NCBI GenBank assembly: GCA_019285755.1
Contig: CP079103.1
Location: forward strand, 4,216,001-4,280,000
Direction: 5' to 3'
Source of the DNA: Chitinophaga sp. E66
GTDB taxonomy: Bacteria; Bacteroidota; Bacteroidia; Chitinophagales; Chitinophagaceae
Length of the DNA stretch: 64,000 nucleotides
Position 1 is the first letter of the stretch; the number at the start of each line of letters is the position of its first letter. The notes under the pieces are model-generated. The model was not told the DNA's origin. It saw nothing but the letters and a program-made list of their open reading frames with translations, and did not search any database. The translations under genes were made by a program, and so were the position numbers. Below are positions 1 through 10,169 of this stretch, piece after piece.

Positions 1-1239
1 AAGCTACCCAGTTTTTCCGTGAGTTCGATCTTGCGCGCGAGCCTTTTCAGTTCGGTAGCATGCAGTTCAACGTACGGGTTAGACGTATCCCACACATACC
101 CTGCCAAAACGGAGCAGATCTGCTGTTTGACGAGGGGATCGGGATTCTTGGAGAAGAAGATAGTGTCGAGCGTACCCTCATACCAAGCCATCACGTAGGA
201 ACGGAATACGTTCACGCCCTGCATGGTGGGCTTCATATATTCTTCTTCAAAGTCTACCGCTTCCCCTTTCAGCTTGCGGATCACCAGTTTGGCCGCAGTC
301 TGTGCGGAAACGGTGGCCAGCGTAACACCTGAGGAGAAGATCGGGTCGAGGAATTCAGTTACGTTGCCCGTGAGCACGAAACCATCTCCGTAGAATTTAT
401 CGGTAGTGGCGCTCCAAGACTCCAGCTTGCGCGGCTCGAAGGCGAAGTCCACGTCTTTGAAACGCTCTGCGGTATACGGCTCGGAAGCCAGCATGGCGCG
501 GAACATCTCTTCGGGAGTGCCGGTAAATCTTTCATGGTACGACGGTTCTCCCACGAAACCAACGGAAGTTACACCGGTAGAGAATGGGATAATCCAGATC
601 CAAACGCCTTTTTCGTGCACGACCGCGGTGATGCGGTTGGGCTCGTCGGCCATGGAACGGCGGATGTCGTGGGTGTGGGCGAACAATGCTTTGCGGGGTT
701 GCAAAACGGATTCTTTCTCCAGGTTAAAGAGTTTGGGGATGACGCGGCCATATCCGCTGCCGTCTACAATAAACCGGGCTTCGATTTGTTTCTTGTTGCC
801 GTGGACATCTTCCACAGTGGTTACGGAATCGGAACCATTGAAGACGATCCCGGTTACGGTAGTTTCATATTCCACCGGAACGCCCATCTTCTCAACGGTT
901 TGTGCCAGGGTATAATCAAAATCGGCACGGGTTACCTGCCACGTCCATTGCCAGCCTGGGGTGTGCTGGTCTGCAAAGGTGAAGTCGCAAATTTTGCCTT
1001 GCTTGACGAATTTTGCGCCAAATTTCTTCTGGAAACCTTTCTCGGAGATGGCATCTATGAAGCCAGCTTCGGTCAGTGCGTCCATGCATCGGGGTAAAGG
1101 CTCTCACCGATTACGAATCGGGGAATTTCAGTTTTTCTACGATCTTCACTGAATAGCCGGCCTTGTTGATTATGGATGCGGCCACCGTACCGGAGGGGCC
1201 GGCGCCAATCACTAATACATCCACCTTTTCAGTTGTCAT
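1..1239 (-). CDS. Flavin-dependent halogenase-like oxidoreductase, 3' end beyond window
   Basis: The protein begins MTTEKVDVLVIGAGPSGTV, a Rossmann GxGxxG FAD-binding motif right at the N-terminus. A later VWIWIIPFS segment fits the WxWxIP signature of flavin-dependent halogenases. The family uses FADH2 and oxygen to halogenate electron-rich aromatic rings, and chlorinated flexirubins are known from Chitinophaga, so ring chlorination or hydroxylation of the pigment head group is a reasonable inference. It is the last gene of the pigment operon visible here and runs off the window. Two single-base losses near 1129 (FPRFVIGES) and 1100 (LLPRCMD) interrupt the frame. A non-halogenating FAD monooxygenase remains possible. 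Confidence 0.75.
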
Positions 1240-1260
1240 ATGGAAGGGTTTTAATTTTTC

Positions 1261-2386
1261 CTAAGCTTTAACGCAGCGCAGCAGCGTATAGCTGAGCCCT
1301 ACTTTATGGTTTTCCATCTCCACTTTCAGCCCTGCCGCGCGGATACAGTCGTAAAACTCGTCCGTATGGTACATCTGGCTGTTGCCGTTGGCGATGGCTG
1401 TAAAATACAGTGACGTCTGCTGCAGGCAGAACGCAGCCGACTTGAACTGTTGTTTGTCCCAGAAAGGTTCCAGGATAAACACGCTGCCGCCATCGTTGAG
1501 CGCTTCCCGGCAACGGCGGAGGATGCTGATGATCTGCTCTTCAGAGAAGCAATCCAGGAACTGGCTCATCCAAATGACGTCGAATCCCTGTGCAAAAGGC
1601 AGGCTTTCATCCAGGATATTGGTTTCAAAGAAGGAAACACGGTCCTGCAGCCCGGCAGCGTTGATATTCTGGCGCGCTACGTTGATCTGTACAGGCAGGT
1701 CCATAATGGTTACATGTACGTCGGGATCGTAACCGGCGCAGGCCATTGACCATTTGCCGGTATTACCGCCAATGTCGAGCAGTTTCTTAGGCTTGTGCTC
1801 AAAAACGATCGGCAATACACCGGGGAAAGCGAGGTCGGAGTAGTAGTGATCGAAGTTGAACCAGCTGGTGCGGGCTGGTTCGGGAAGGATGGAAAGCCCC
1901 TGGTAGATCGTCTCCCACGGGCCGAGCTCCTGCAACCCCGCAGGACGGCCTTCCGTCAGGCTATCCTGCAGGTGATACATCGCTTTATAGCAGACATCGT
2001 GCGAAAAGTCCATATTAATGCGGGTAAGTTCATCGTTGAGGATGAAATAACCGGTTTTGGACAGCGTATAGCGTTTTTCGTTAATCAGCAGCATATCCAT
2101 GCCAGGCCTGCTTCCAGCAGCACGCGGAGTGAGTAGCGGGAGAGGTTGACTTTGGGAAGTATCTCGTCGATGGTGATACCCTGCATGCCGGCGTCAGACA
2201 CGGCTTTGAGGACCCCATGTCTCTCAGCGCCTTTGAGGCCTGGAAGGCAATGGGTGCAAAAGCCAGCCAGAGGGCCTGTTCTTTCGCCTGTAATGCGGTT
2301 TTTGTTTCCTTCGTAAAAAGTTCATGGGTGATCTGCTTTTTAATTTTTACAATGTCACGCTGCTGAACACCATCGCGGCATTGCAT
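1261..2386 (-). CDS. SAM-dependent O-methyltransferase of the pigment cluster
   Basis: The C-terminal two thirds is a class I methyltransferase of the acetylserotonin O-methyltransferase type. It has a glycine-rich SAM loop (LLDIGGNTGKW), an acidic strand end (VTIMDLP) and a later FDVIWMSQFLDCF segment. The N-terminal part looks like the usual winged-helix dimerisation domain. Inside a flexirubin operon it probably methylates the aryl ring or its hydroxyl. The frame is broken by single-base losses near 2212 and 2103. The start is uncertain: an ATG at 2386 overlaps the preceding ketosynthase by about 40 bases, and no better codon lies closer. Confidence 0.75.
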
Positions 2387-3481
2387 CCCCGAAACCGGAC
2401 GTGGTCTTGAGGAAGTGACGGATAGGGCGTTTTTCAATTTGACTGCTCACCATCAAAGAATGGCTGATTCCGGATGATTCAAAGCCGGCGGTAGGCAATA
2501 CTACACCGTGTTTCATCGCATAGATCCCCGCCACCGTCTCGATAAGGCCCGCCGCGCCAAGGGTGTGGCCGTAGTTGCCTTTGAGGCTGTTGACGGGAAC
2601 ATTCTGCAATCCCGATAAATGGAATGCCTTCGCTTCCATTTCGTCGTTATACAGTGTGGCGGTGCCGTGCGCCGATACGAACCCGATGTCCGAGGGTTCC
2701 AGTCGGCTCCGGCGCATCGCGGCAGTAAGCGCTGAAGATAATTCGGCGCCAGTTCGCGATGGACCGGAAATATGATTGGCATCGTTGCTGGAAGCTCCTT
2801 CGCCCAGGAGGACGGCTTCGCCTGCCGGCAACAATGTTGTATCCTTTGTTAAGACGACCGTAGCGGCGCCTTCCCTAGCGTCACTCCTTTCCGCGCCGCA
2901 TCGAACGGGCGGCAGGGCTCGTCTGAAACGGCCTGGAACGACTGGAAGCCGGACAGTACGAACCTGGTCAGCTCGTCTGCCCCGCAAACTACGGCGTGGT
3001 CAAATTGCCCTGCGCGGATAAGGCGCTGGGCGATGAGGATGGCAAGGAGGCCTGAAATACAGGCGTTACTCACCACTATGGGCTGTGCCTCCGCACCCAC
3101 TATCTTCGCGACCTGAGCGGCAGTGGCGTGCAGCAGCATGGAGGTACCTGCAGTCCCGGCTTTCCCCTGTTCCAGCAGCGAGATGTTACCCTTGGTAGTG
3201 GAAAGGATGAAAGCAGTGCGCTTGTCGTTGACGGGCACCTTCGTGCGGGAAAGCGCGTCTTTGATGCTAAGCGCCAACATTTGTTCGAAACGCGTGTTTG
3301 CTTCCAGGCCCGCTGCCTGCGCGGCGGGGCGCAGCAGCTCATCAGGCAGGGCCGATGCGAAAAAACCGCCAGGTTGCCGGCGGATACCGCTTTCGCCGGC
3401 GAGAAGACGCTCAAAGTTGGCCCGGGCGGTGAGCCCGAGGGGTGAAATGATGTTTTCCGCAGCCAGGTATACCTTCGTCAT
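2347..3481 (-). CDS. Beta-ketoacyl-ACP synthase (second ketosynthase of the pigment cluster)
   Basis: This is a FabF/KAS-II-like condensing enzyme of about 378 residues. The catalytic triad is visible: Cys in VSNACISG, His in SAHGTATLYND and His in GNYGHTLGAAG, so it should be active rather than a chain-length factor. It would extend the polyene chain on ACP in the cytoplasm. Single-base losses near 2870 and 2391 (FGGCNAAMVF) break the frame. The reading frame continues upstream, without a visible stop, into the thioesterase gene. The start used is the ATG of MTKVYLAAENI. Confidence 0.85.
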
Positions 3482-3903
3482 TATTACAGCCCCACTCTTT
3501 TTCCATTCCGCGAAAAACGCGGGAACGGTCAGTTGCAGGATATCGGCTTCCTTGTCGAGGAATACCTGCACGGAGGCGCCCGTGCAAACCACTTCGCGGG
3601 TTTCCGCGTTGTATAAGGTGTACTCGAAACGAATCTTGGCGGCCTCTGTAGGGATGTAGCGGGTTTCCACCAGCACACGGTCGCCATATCGTAAAGGCCG
3701 CTTATAATTACATTCGACATTTACGACAGGTACCGTATAGCCCTGTGCGAAAATGTCGAGATAACGCAACCTGTATTTCGCGCCGAAAGCTTCCTCCCGT
3801 CTTCGAAATACCGGATGTAGTTGCCGTGCCACACAATGCCCAGCGGATCTGCTTCATTGAACCGGACCAGCACCTCCGCCTTCTCGCTCAATACAGGTTG
3901 CAT
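3482..3903 (-). CDS. Hot-dog-fold acyl thioesterase (4HBT family)
   Basis: About 140 residues, the usual size for the 4-hydroxybenzoyl-CoA thioesterase family. The N-terminus contains the catalytic-Asp region NEADPLGIVWHGNY followed by IRYFEDGR. It probably releases or edits acyl chains in pigment synthesis. One base is missing near 3795. As read, the frame flows into the ketosynthase at 3481; a TAA exists in another frame two bases before that ATG, so a real stop may be hidden by further base loss, or the two may be fused. Confidence 0.8.
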
Positions 3904-3930
3904 GAATATCTTTTCTGTTTTAGTTTAAAA

Positions 3931-4586
3931 TTATCCTCCGTAAGTGGATTTCCACTCCTTGTATTTCTTATCAGCTATCTCGTCCAGGATTTCTTTCACA
4001 CAATATAAATATGTGGAGGTATATCCAAACGTCGGCCGAAGTTTATTGTTGCCCCACTCGCCGGTCATGCGCTCGGTAAACAGCACTTTCTTTGCTTTCA
4101 TATCTACCAGGGTCACATATACAGACATTTGCTTTCTGGTCTTGTTGATACCTTCCACGAACCAAACAATGCCGATGCCGGTTTTGCCATTGAAGTCGAA
4201 ACCTTTTACAAGCGTGGTGATATCTTCGGGTTTCAGTGCCTGATAATCGTCGGAGTTGTCGGACAACAGATTATCCGGATCAATCTTGGAGGTTCTTTTA
4301 TTAACCGGTCCGATGTCTGTGCTCACTTCGCTGCGGCGGAAAGCCTTAGCGATGTCGAATTTTTGTATTCGTTGACTATTTTCTGGTTTACTTCCACGAA
4401 GTTTCTGTCGATGATCTGATCCGCTTTAGCCGCGGCATCGCCGATAACATGGGTTTTACTCCAATCCAGGCCAATCCAGGTCAGTTTCACTTCCGGGTCG
4501 AATACGTCTTTGCTGCTTTGTGCGTTTGCCGCGGATACGCTCAGGGCGAAAGCGATCAAGGGCAAAGCGAGATTTTTCAGTTTCAT
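3931..4586 (-). CDS. Secreted protein of unknown function in the pigment operon
   Basis: Starts MKLKNLALPLIAFALSVSA followed by a likely signal peptidase I site (ANA|QSS), so it is exported to the periplasm or beyond. The mature part of about 195 residues has motifs such as WIGLDWSKTHVIGD and GIGIVWFVEGINKTRKQ but no domain I recognise. A single-base loss near 4330 splits it. Its position between dehydratase and thioesterase, with close spacing, suggests co-transcription with pigment genes, perhaps for pigment transport or outer-membrane placement; that role is inference only. Confidence 0.7.
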
Positions 4587-4599
4587 GGTGACTCTTGTT

Positions 4600-5018
4600 T
4601 TATTTTTTTGGGCTATGAAGATTTTCATATCACATTGCGCCTGGATGCGCCCTTCATGCGAAACGGAGCCTTTCACCACGGTAGCATTGAACAGTTCATG
4701 GGTGATGATGATTTCCGTTTGAAGGGTGGCGCCGGCAGGTGGCAACTCGAGCACTTCAAGGTTTTGGATAGCGCCGATGAAACCAAGCGGCACGGGTACA
4801 TTGTCGCGCTTTGCCAGAAAGCCTACGCGGGCTGCGGCAGTCTGCGCGATATTTTCCACGAGCCCCGGGGCCATGAGCTTCCCGTTTTCTACAAACACGT
4901 TATCGGCGGCTACATCCAGCTCTGTGCGGATGTTCTTTTCTCCCGCTTCCACCAACCTGCTGATCATGACGATCGGCGGACGTTGCGGGATATATTCGGT
5001 AATTTCTTCCTGATGCAT
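4600..5018 (-). CDS. ApeP-type 3-hydroxyacyl-ACP dehydratase
   Basis: The sequence MHQEEITEYIPQRPPIVMIS, then APGLVENIAQTAAARVGF, resembles the FabZ/ApeP hot-dog dehydratases of aryl-polyene clusters. It would dehydrate 3-hydroxyacyl-ACP intermediates to leave the conjugated double bonds of the polyene. Length of about 138 residues fits. The stop is masked: an A-run at 4603-4609 is one base short, and restoring it gives AQKK-stop at 4600-4602. The ATG at 5018 is preferred because the upstream acyltransferase ends at 5029. Confidence 0.8.
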
Positions 5019-5028
5019 ATGCGTATTG

Positions 5029-5909
5029 TCAGTCTTTAGACCAGAAATCATAATAATTGAACCATTGCAGCGGATACTTCCGCACTTTTTCTTCCATTAT
5101 GCCTACAAAATCATCCATCGACTGGTCCATTCCACCCTGCTTCGCTCCGGGGTAAACTTTGGGATCGGTGGCGTAGAGATGATAATGCGTGGCGGTTTCT
5201 TGAAAGCAAACACAAACGAAACAGGGACCCTGAACGTGGAAGCCAACAGGAAAGGACCTACGGGGAAGCGCGCGGACTCTCCCAAAAACTCCTTTTCCGC
5301 AGTTTTATTGCCGGGCAAAAATCGGTCGGCGTGCATGCACACCAGTTCCTGTTTGCCCAATGCGTCGTTGATGGCGTAAATATGTGAAAGATCGTCCTTC
5401 AAAACGATGACATGCACATTCCGCCCTCCCGTTACACCTTCGAGGTAACTTTTAATCCTTTCATGCTCACCGTCGAACATCACGATATTGATTTTCGTGT
5501 TAAGACGGGTGAACAGGTGACCGGCTACTTCCCAATTGCCCAGGTGCGCACTGAGCATGATACCGCCCTTGCCACTTTGGACCATTGCGTGGAGCCGCTC
5601 CTCGCCATCGAAATCGAAGCTGAAACGATTGGGGACTCCGGCCATCACTACTACCTTGTCGATCAAAGTCTGGCCGAAAATATAAATATTCCGGTAAACT
5701 GACGTCAAGGAACGCCACCGGTTGTATTGCATCTTATAACGAAAAAACCGGTACATAGACCGGGCAGTGCTATAGGAGAACAGGCAATAATAAGCTGAAA
5801 CGAATGCCAGCAGGAAATAAGCCGGACGAACTCCTCCGTAACGCAATACACCAATGAAGATCCGGTAACCGAGCTTATTTCCTTTGGACTTACCCTGCCA
5901 GGATGGCAT
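5029..5909 (-). CDS. LpxL/HtrB-like lysophospholipid acyltransferase
   Basis: About 293 residues with an N-terminal hydrophobic anchor and the HX4E acyltransferase motif in LSAHLGNWEVAG, as in late lipid A acyltransferases. Such enzymes are standard members of aryl-polyene and flexirubin clusters, where they are thought to acylate the pigment or join it to a lipid. The ATG overlaps the ACP stop codon (TAATG). A single-base loss near 5130 separates the last 35 residues (DDFVGIMEEKV to FWSKD). Confidence 0.82.
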
Positions 5910-6164
5910 TATACCAGTTCTTTTTGTTTAACACGTTGAATGACATAATCGTAGAAGTCCTGGAAGGTAACGATGCCCTGGAAGTCTTCGGGTTTCACTT
6001 TGAAACCGAAATTATTCTCAATGGCCACTACCAGGTCAATATAGTCCAGGCTGTCCAGCTCCAGCGTCGCCTTAAGGTCCGCCTCGGGGTAATGCTTTCG
6101 GGGAAACTTCGAATTCTTCCGCCAGAAAAGCATTGGTTTTTTGAATGATCTCCTTGATTTCCAT
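5909..6164 (-). CDS. Acyl carrier protein
   Basis: A protein of about 85 residues starting MEIKEIIQKTNAFLAEEF. The phosphopantetheine attachment serine is in LELDSLDYIDLV. It carries the growing polyene chain for the neighbouring ketosynthases, ketoreductase and dehydratase. A single-base loss near 6088 splits it into an N-terminal and a C-terminal part. The stop overlaps the start of the acyltransferase. Confidence 0.85.
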
Positions 6165-6282
6165 AAACTTTAAGTGTTCCAGATATAGGTTAGATAGCTT
6201 TTACTTTGCATCCAATGTGTTCGCATGTGGGCTACAGGGCAAAATTATAGAAAAACCGCCCAACACCGCCCATATGTATGAA

Positions 6283-7501
6283 TTATTCCCATTTCCTGAC
6301 AATAAGGGAGGAGTTTGTACCTCCAAAGCCAAAGGAATTAGACAAAAATATATTAAAGTTTTTACTAAGTGTATTCGTTACGATGTTCAGTTTGGCAGAA
6401 TCTTCGTCCGGATTCTCAAAATTGATGTTAGGCGCCATAAAGCCGTTCTGCATCATAACATCGAATAAACGATCTCGCTCGCCCCCGCCATCCAACATTC
6501 GTGGCCGGTCATACCCTTGGTAGAGCTAACCGGAGTCTTGCATTCGCCAAAAACGGACCATAGCGCTTTTGCTTCACTGGCATCGCCGGCAGGGGTGGAT
6601 GTGGCGTGCGCGTTGATATAACCAATGTCTTTCGGTTGAAGGTTCGCATCCCGCAGAGCCATTTCCAGGCTACGGGTAGGGCCTTCCACACTAGGATTGC
6701 TGATATGTGCCCCGTTGGAGGAGAACCCATATCCCAAAACTTCACCTAAGATAGGCGCTCCACGGCGTTGGGCGGATTCGAGGCTCTCCAGTATCACGGT
6801 GGCAGCGCCGCCGGAAGGTACCAATCCGTCGCGGTCACGGTCAAACGGCCGCGATGCGCGGGCCGGATCACTTTCCCGGACAGAGAAAGCTGCAATTGCG
6901 TCGAAGTTACCCATGGCGTACACGTTGATTTCCTGAGCGCCGCCGCAGATAACTGCGTCCTGCATGCCGGATCTGATGAACATGTACCCTAACCCAATAG
7001 CATGCGATCCGCTGGCGCATGCGGCGCTCACGCTGAAATTCACGCCTTTAAGCCGGAAAATCGTCGCCAGATTCATATTTACCGTAGAGTTCATGGTCTG
7101 GAAAACCGACCCTGAGCCTACGAGCATTGTATCTTTCTTTTCGCGGATAATATCCGTTGCCTCCACTACAGGCTTAGCTGAACTGTCGTTGCCGAACAGC
7201 AGCCCCACTTCTTTCGAATCCAGGTAATCCTGGCCCATTTTCGCATTGGCCAGGGCCTCGCGGGTGCTCATATACGCATATTCCGCCTGCTCAGGCATCA
7301 TCAGCCTTGCGCGCCGGTCCAGCAAACCCTTCAACTCCGGCCTGTCCACCATGCCGGTAAGTCCGGAACGATATCCGAATTGCTTCCGCTCGGGGTCCAG
7401 CACGATGCCGGACCTACCCTGGAAAGGGAGTCCTTCACCGCTTCCAGGTCTTTACCAAGACAGGAATAAATGCCGATGCCTGTGATCACTACTCTGTTCA
7501 T
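6283..7501 (-). CDS. Beta-ketoacyl-ACP synthase (first ketosynthase of the pigment cluster)
   Basis: A KAS-II-like enzyme of about 405 residues starting MNRVVITGIGIYS. The active-site Cys is in SAACASGSHAIG and the two histidines are in NAHATSTPAGD and KGMTGHECWMAG. The C-terminus FGFGGTNSSLIV is typical. Together with the second ketosynthase at 2347-3481 it would build the aryl polyene from a coumaroyl-type starter. Base losses near 7421 and 6460 break the frame. About 120 bp without a gene separate it from the ACP. Confidence 0.87.
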
Positions 7502-7570
7502 GCGCTGTGTTAAATTATCGTCACAGAGCCGTAGCCCCGTTATCTTACTGTTGTTATGCTGCTGATTGCT

Positions 7571-7596
7571 TCCGGATCAGGAATCCGGATCAGGAA
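7571..7596. repeat. 13-bp perfect tandem repeat over the ketoreductase stop codon
   Basis: TCCGGATCAGGAA occurs twice back to back at 7571-7583 and 7584-7596. The stop codon of the fabG-like gene (7590-7592) falls in the second unit. It may be a slippage duplication; no function is evident. Confidence 0.8.
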
Positions 7597-8317
7597 TAAA
7601 GGCCGCCATTGATGTTCAGTACCTCCCCTGTAATGTAAGAAGCGCCCTTCGACGAAAGGAAGGCTACCGCTTCTGCCACTTCTTCGGCAGTTCCGAAGCG
7701 CTGCATGGGTACCATGGCGGAAAGCTCTTTTTCAGGGAGGCCTTCTGTCATATCTGTCCTGATAAAACCCGGAGCCACGGCGTTAACGGTCACATTACGC
7801 TTGGCGACTTCCTGCGCGAGGGCTTTGGTGGCGCCGATGAGGCCGGCCTTGGCAGCACTGTAGTTCACCTGGCCGGGGTTCCCTTCAAACCGGAAAGTGA
7901 AACCATGTTCACGATACGGCCGTACCGTTTGAGCAGCATACCGGTGAGCACGAGCTTGGTAACATAGAAAAAGCCGTCCAGGCTCGCATCGAGCACGCTT
8001 TTCCATTTTTCGGTGGGCATCTGGAACAGCATCATGTCTTCCCGGATGCCGGCATTGTTTACCAGGACTTCAATCTGCCGGTCTTTATGTGCTTCTATCC
8101 AGGCTCCAAGGATTTCGTTCACTTCCTTTTCGCTGCCGACGTCGAATTTCAGGAGCGTGCCGTCTGAGCCTTTTTGGCGTACGGCTCCGAGCGTTTCCTC
8201 GGCAGCGGCCGTATTGCCTTTGTAATTGATCAGGATATGATACCCCTGTTCAGCAAGCTTGATGCAAACCGCCCTGCCGATGCCGCGGGAACCTCCAGTT
8301 ATCAATGCGCATTTCAT
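7590..8317 (-). CDS. 3-ketoacyl-ACP reductase (FabG-like SDR)
   Basis: A short-chain dehydrogenase of about 243 residues. It has the NADP-binding TGGSRGIGRA motif, the NNAG motif, the catalytic YSAAK (YxxxK) and the family C-terminus GEVLNINGG. It reduces 3-ketoacyl-ACP in each polyene extension round. One or two bases are missing near 7885-7895 (GTPGQVNYSAAK). The stop codon lies inside a 13-bp tandem repeat. Confidence 0.87.
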
Positions 8318-8359
8318 CCGTGTAATTGTTTCTTATGCTGTTGTTTCGTAAAATGATTG

Positions 8360-9931
8360 CTATTGAACGGAAGATTTCTTCCGCTTCTCCACGGTCGGCT
8401 CCGCTACCACCGGCTCGTGCCGCATAAGGTAAGCCTTGATTCGCTGCACATCCGCATAACGGGGTGCGTCGTCAATAAATTTAGGAAAATAGCCCTGATG
8501 TCCTGATAGATCTTGAAAGTGAACGCGCCCAGACGTTCCTGGCAGTTCAGGTAATCCACCGCCTGGAGAAGCGTCATTACCTGCACGGTCAACACTTCAA
8601 ACGTATTTTCTATTACCTTATATGTCAGCTGTGCCGCGTTGCAGCCCATGCTTACAATATCCTGGTTATCATTGTTGTTCGGAATGCTGTGCAAGTACAT
8701 CGGGTAGCTGAGGGTCTGATTTTCAGCAACGGTGGATGTGGCGGTAAACTGAACGCCCTGCATGCCGAAATTGAAGCCCAGTTTACCCAGGTTCATAAAC
8801 GGCGGGAATTTGTGATTCAGCTTATCGTTCATGAGATAGTTGAGCTGGCGCTCGCTGAGCATTGAAAGCTTGGTAATAGCGATCTTCAGCTTGTCCATCT
8901 CGAGAGAAATATAATCACCATGGAAGTTACCGCCATGGAAAACGTTCTTTGCTTATGATCTACTACCGGGTTGTCGCTCACGGAATTGAGCTCGCCGACA
9001 ATAATAGTTTCGGCTTGTAAGAGGATATCGTAGATGGGCCGAGGATCTGAGGAACGCAGCGCAGCGAGTAATATTCCTGCACTTTATCCTTGAAAATCTC
9101 TTCTTCCAGCTCTTTATAGAAGTGATCGGGCCGGTGGCGGATCATCTTAGAGCCGGTGAGCATGCCGCGCATCATTTCCGCTACTTTATTCTGACCGGTA
9201 TGGCGCTTCACGATGTTGAGCTCGTAGCTGAGGTGATCGTCGAACGCTTCTACCACTTCGTTGATCATGGCGCTGAGCGCGCAGCTCCAAAGCAGGAGTT
9301 TACGCGCTTCGATGAGATTCACCAGGGCAATACCGGTCATCGCCGAAGTACCATTGATGAGGGCAAGCCCTTCACGGATATGTACTTTGAGGGGCTTAAG
9401 GCCCAGTTGCTCAAATACTTCCGCCGCCGGACGGATCTCGTCTTCAAACAGCACATTTCCTTCCCCGATCAGCGCATGCGCAAGATGGGCTAATTGAACA
9501 AGGTCGCCGCTGGCGCCTACGCCGCCGTGCTCATATATGCAGGGGTATACGTTGTTGTTAATAAGATCGCGCAACAGATAAACCAGGTCGGTATGCACGC
9601 CGGAGTAGCCTTGCATAAAGCTGCTCAGTCGGGCGATCATCAACGCCTTGGTATGAATTGGCGCCAGGCATTTGCCTGCGCCGGAGCTGTGGCTGCGGAT
9701 GAGGTTATATTGTAACTGGTGCGTATCTTTTTCGGGTATACGGTATTGGGCCATCGGTCCAAAACCAGTGTTGATACCGTAAATGAGTTTTTTCTCGGAA
9801 AATATCTTTAGAAACTCGAAGTTATCTTTCACATGCTGTACGGCTGTTTCATCGAGTACCAACTCTTCCCCTTCAAACAAGACCCTATGTACTTCTTCCA
9901 AAGAAAGCACCTTACTTCCTAGTACAACCAT
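8360..9931 (-). CDS. Tyrosine ammonia-lyase (HAL/PAL/TAL family)
   Basis: An aromatic amino acid lyase of about 520 residues. The Ala-Ser-Gly triad that forms the MIO cofactor is in HGGVGASGDLVQLAH. The selectivity segment LQYNLIRSHSSGAG and the stretches FGPMAQYRI, YYSLRCVPQILGP and FHGDYISLEMDKLKI closely match the Flavobacterium johnsoniae TAL as I recall it. It deaminates L-tyrosine to 4-coumarate, the aryl starter unit of flexirubin. It is the promoter-proximal gene of the operon. Base losses near 9034, 8940 and 8480 break the frame. Confidence 0.88.
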
Positions 9932-9970
9932 TATTTTAAATTAAATTATTTGTTTATGTAAAAAAGCGCT

Positions 9971-9978
9971 CAAAATTA
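9971..9978 (-). promoter_or_regulatory. Bacteroidota-type promoter -7 element of the pigment operon
   Basis: On the minus strand the sequence TAATTTTG matches the TAnnTTTG -7 consensus of Bacteroidota sigma factors. It lies 40 bp upstream of the ammonia-lyase ATG at 9931. No clear TTTG -33 element was found, so confidence is moderate. Confidence 0.55.
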
Positions 9979-10123
9979 GTATAAAGATGTTTTTTCCTAA
10001 TATCCAATGCTTCCTATTTTACGCGGACGGTCAGGGGTTACCATACTCCTTTGGCATTCAACTAGTTGCAACTTACAGTTATAGATGGAGGTTTCCTGTC
10101 GCGTTCGGCTCCGGTCTGGCAAT

Positions 10124-10162
10124 ACATCCCGAAATGCAGCTTGACGGTACATTTCGGGATGT
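10124..10162 (-). terminator. Hairpin terminator after the CNNM/CorC-like gene
   Basis: A perfect 13-bp stem (ACATCCCGAAATG / CATTTCGGGATGT) with a 13-nt loop starts 8 bp after the stop of the gene ending at 10170. There is no U-tract. The remaining gene-free stretch between 9979 and 10123 holds nothing else recognisable. Confidence 0.6.
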
Positions 10163-10169
10163 AAATTTA

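Noticed and set aside
8360..9931. Histidine ammonia-lyase for histidine degradation
   Set aside because: The selectivity segment and C-terminal half match the Flavobacterium tyrosine ammonia-lyase and no other hut gene is present; the context is pigment synthesis.
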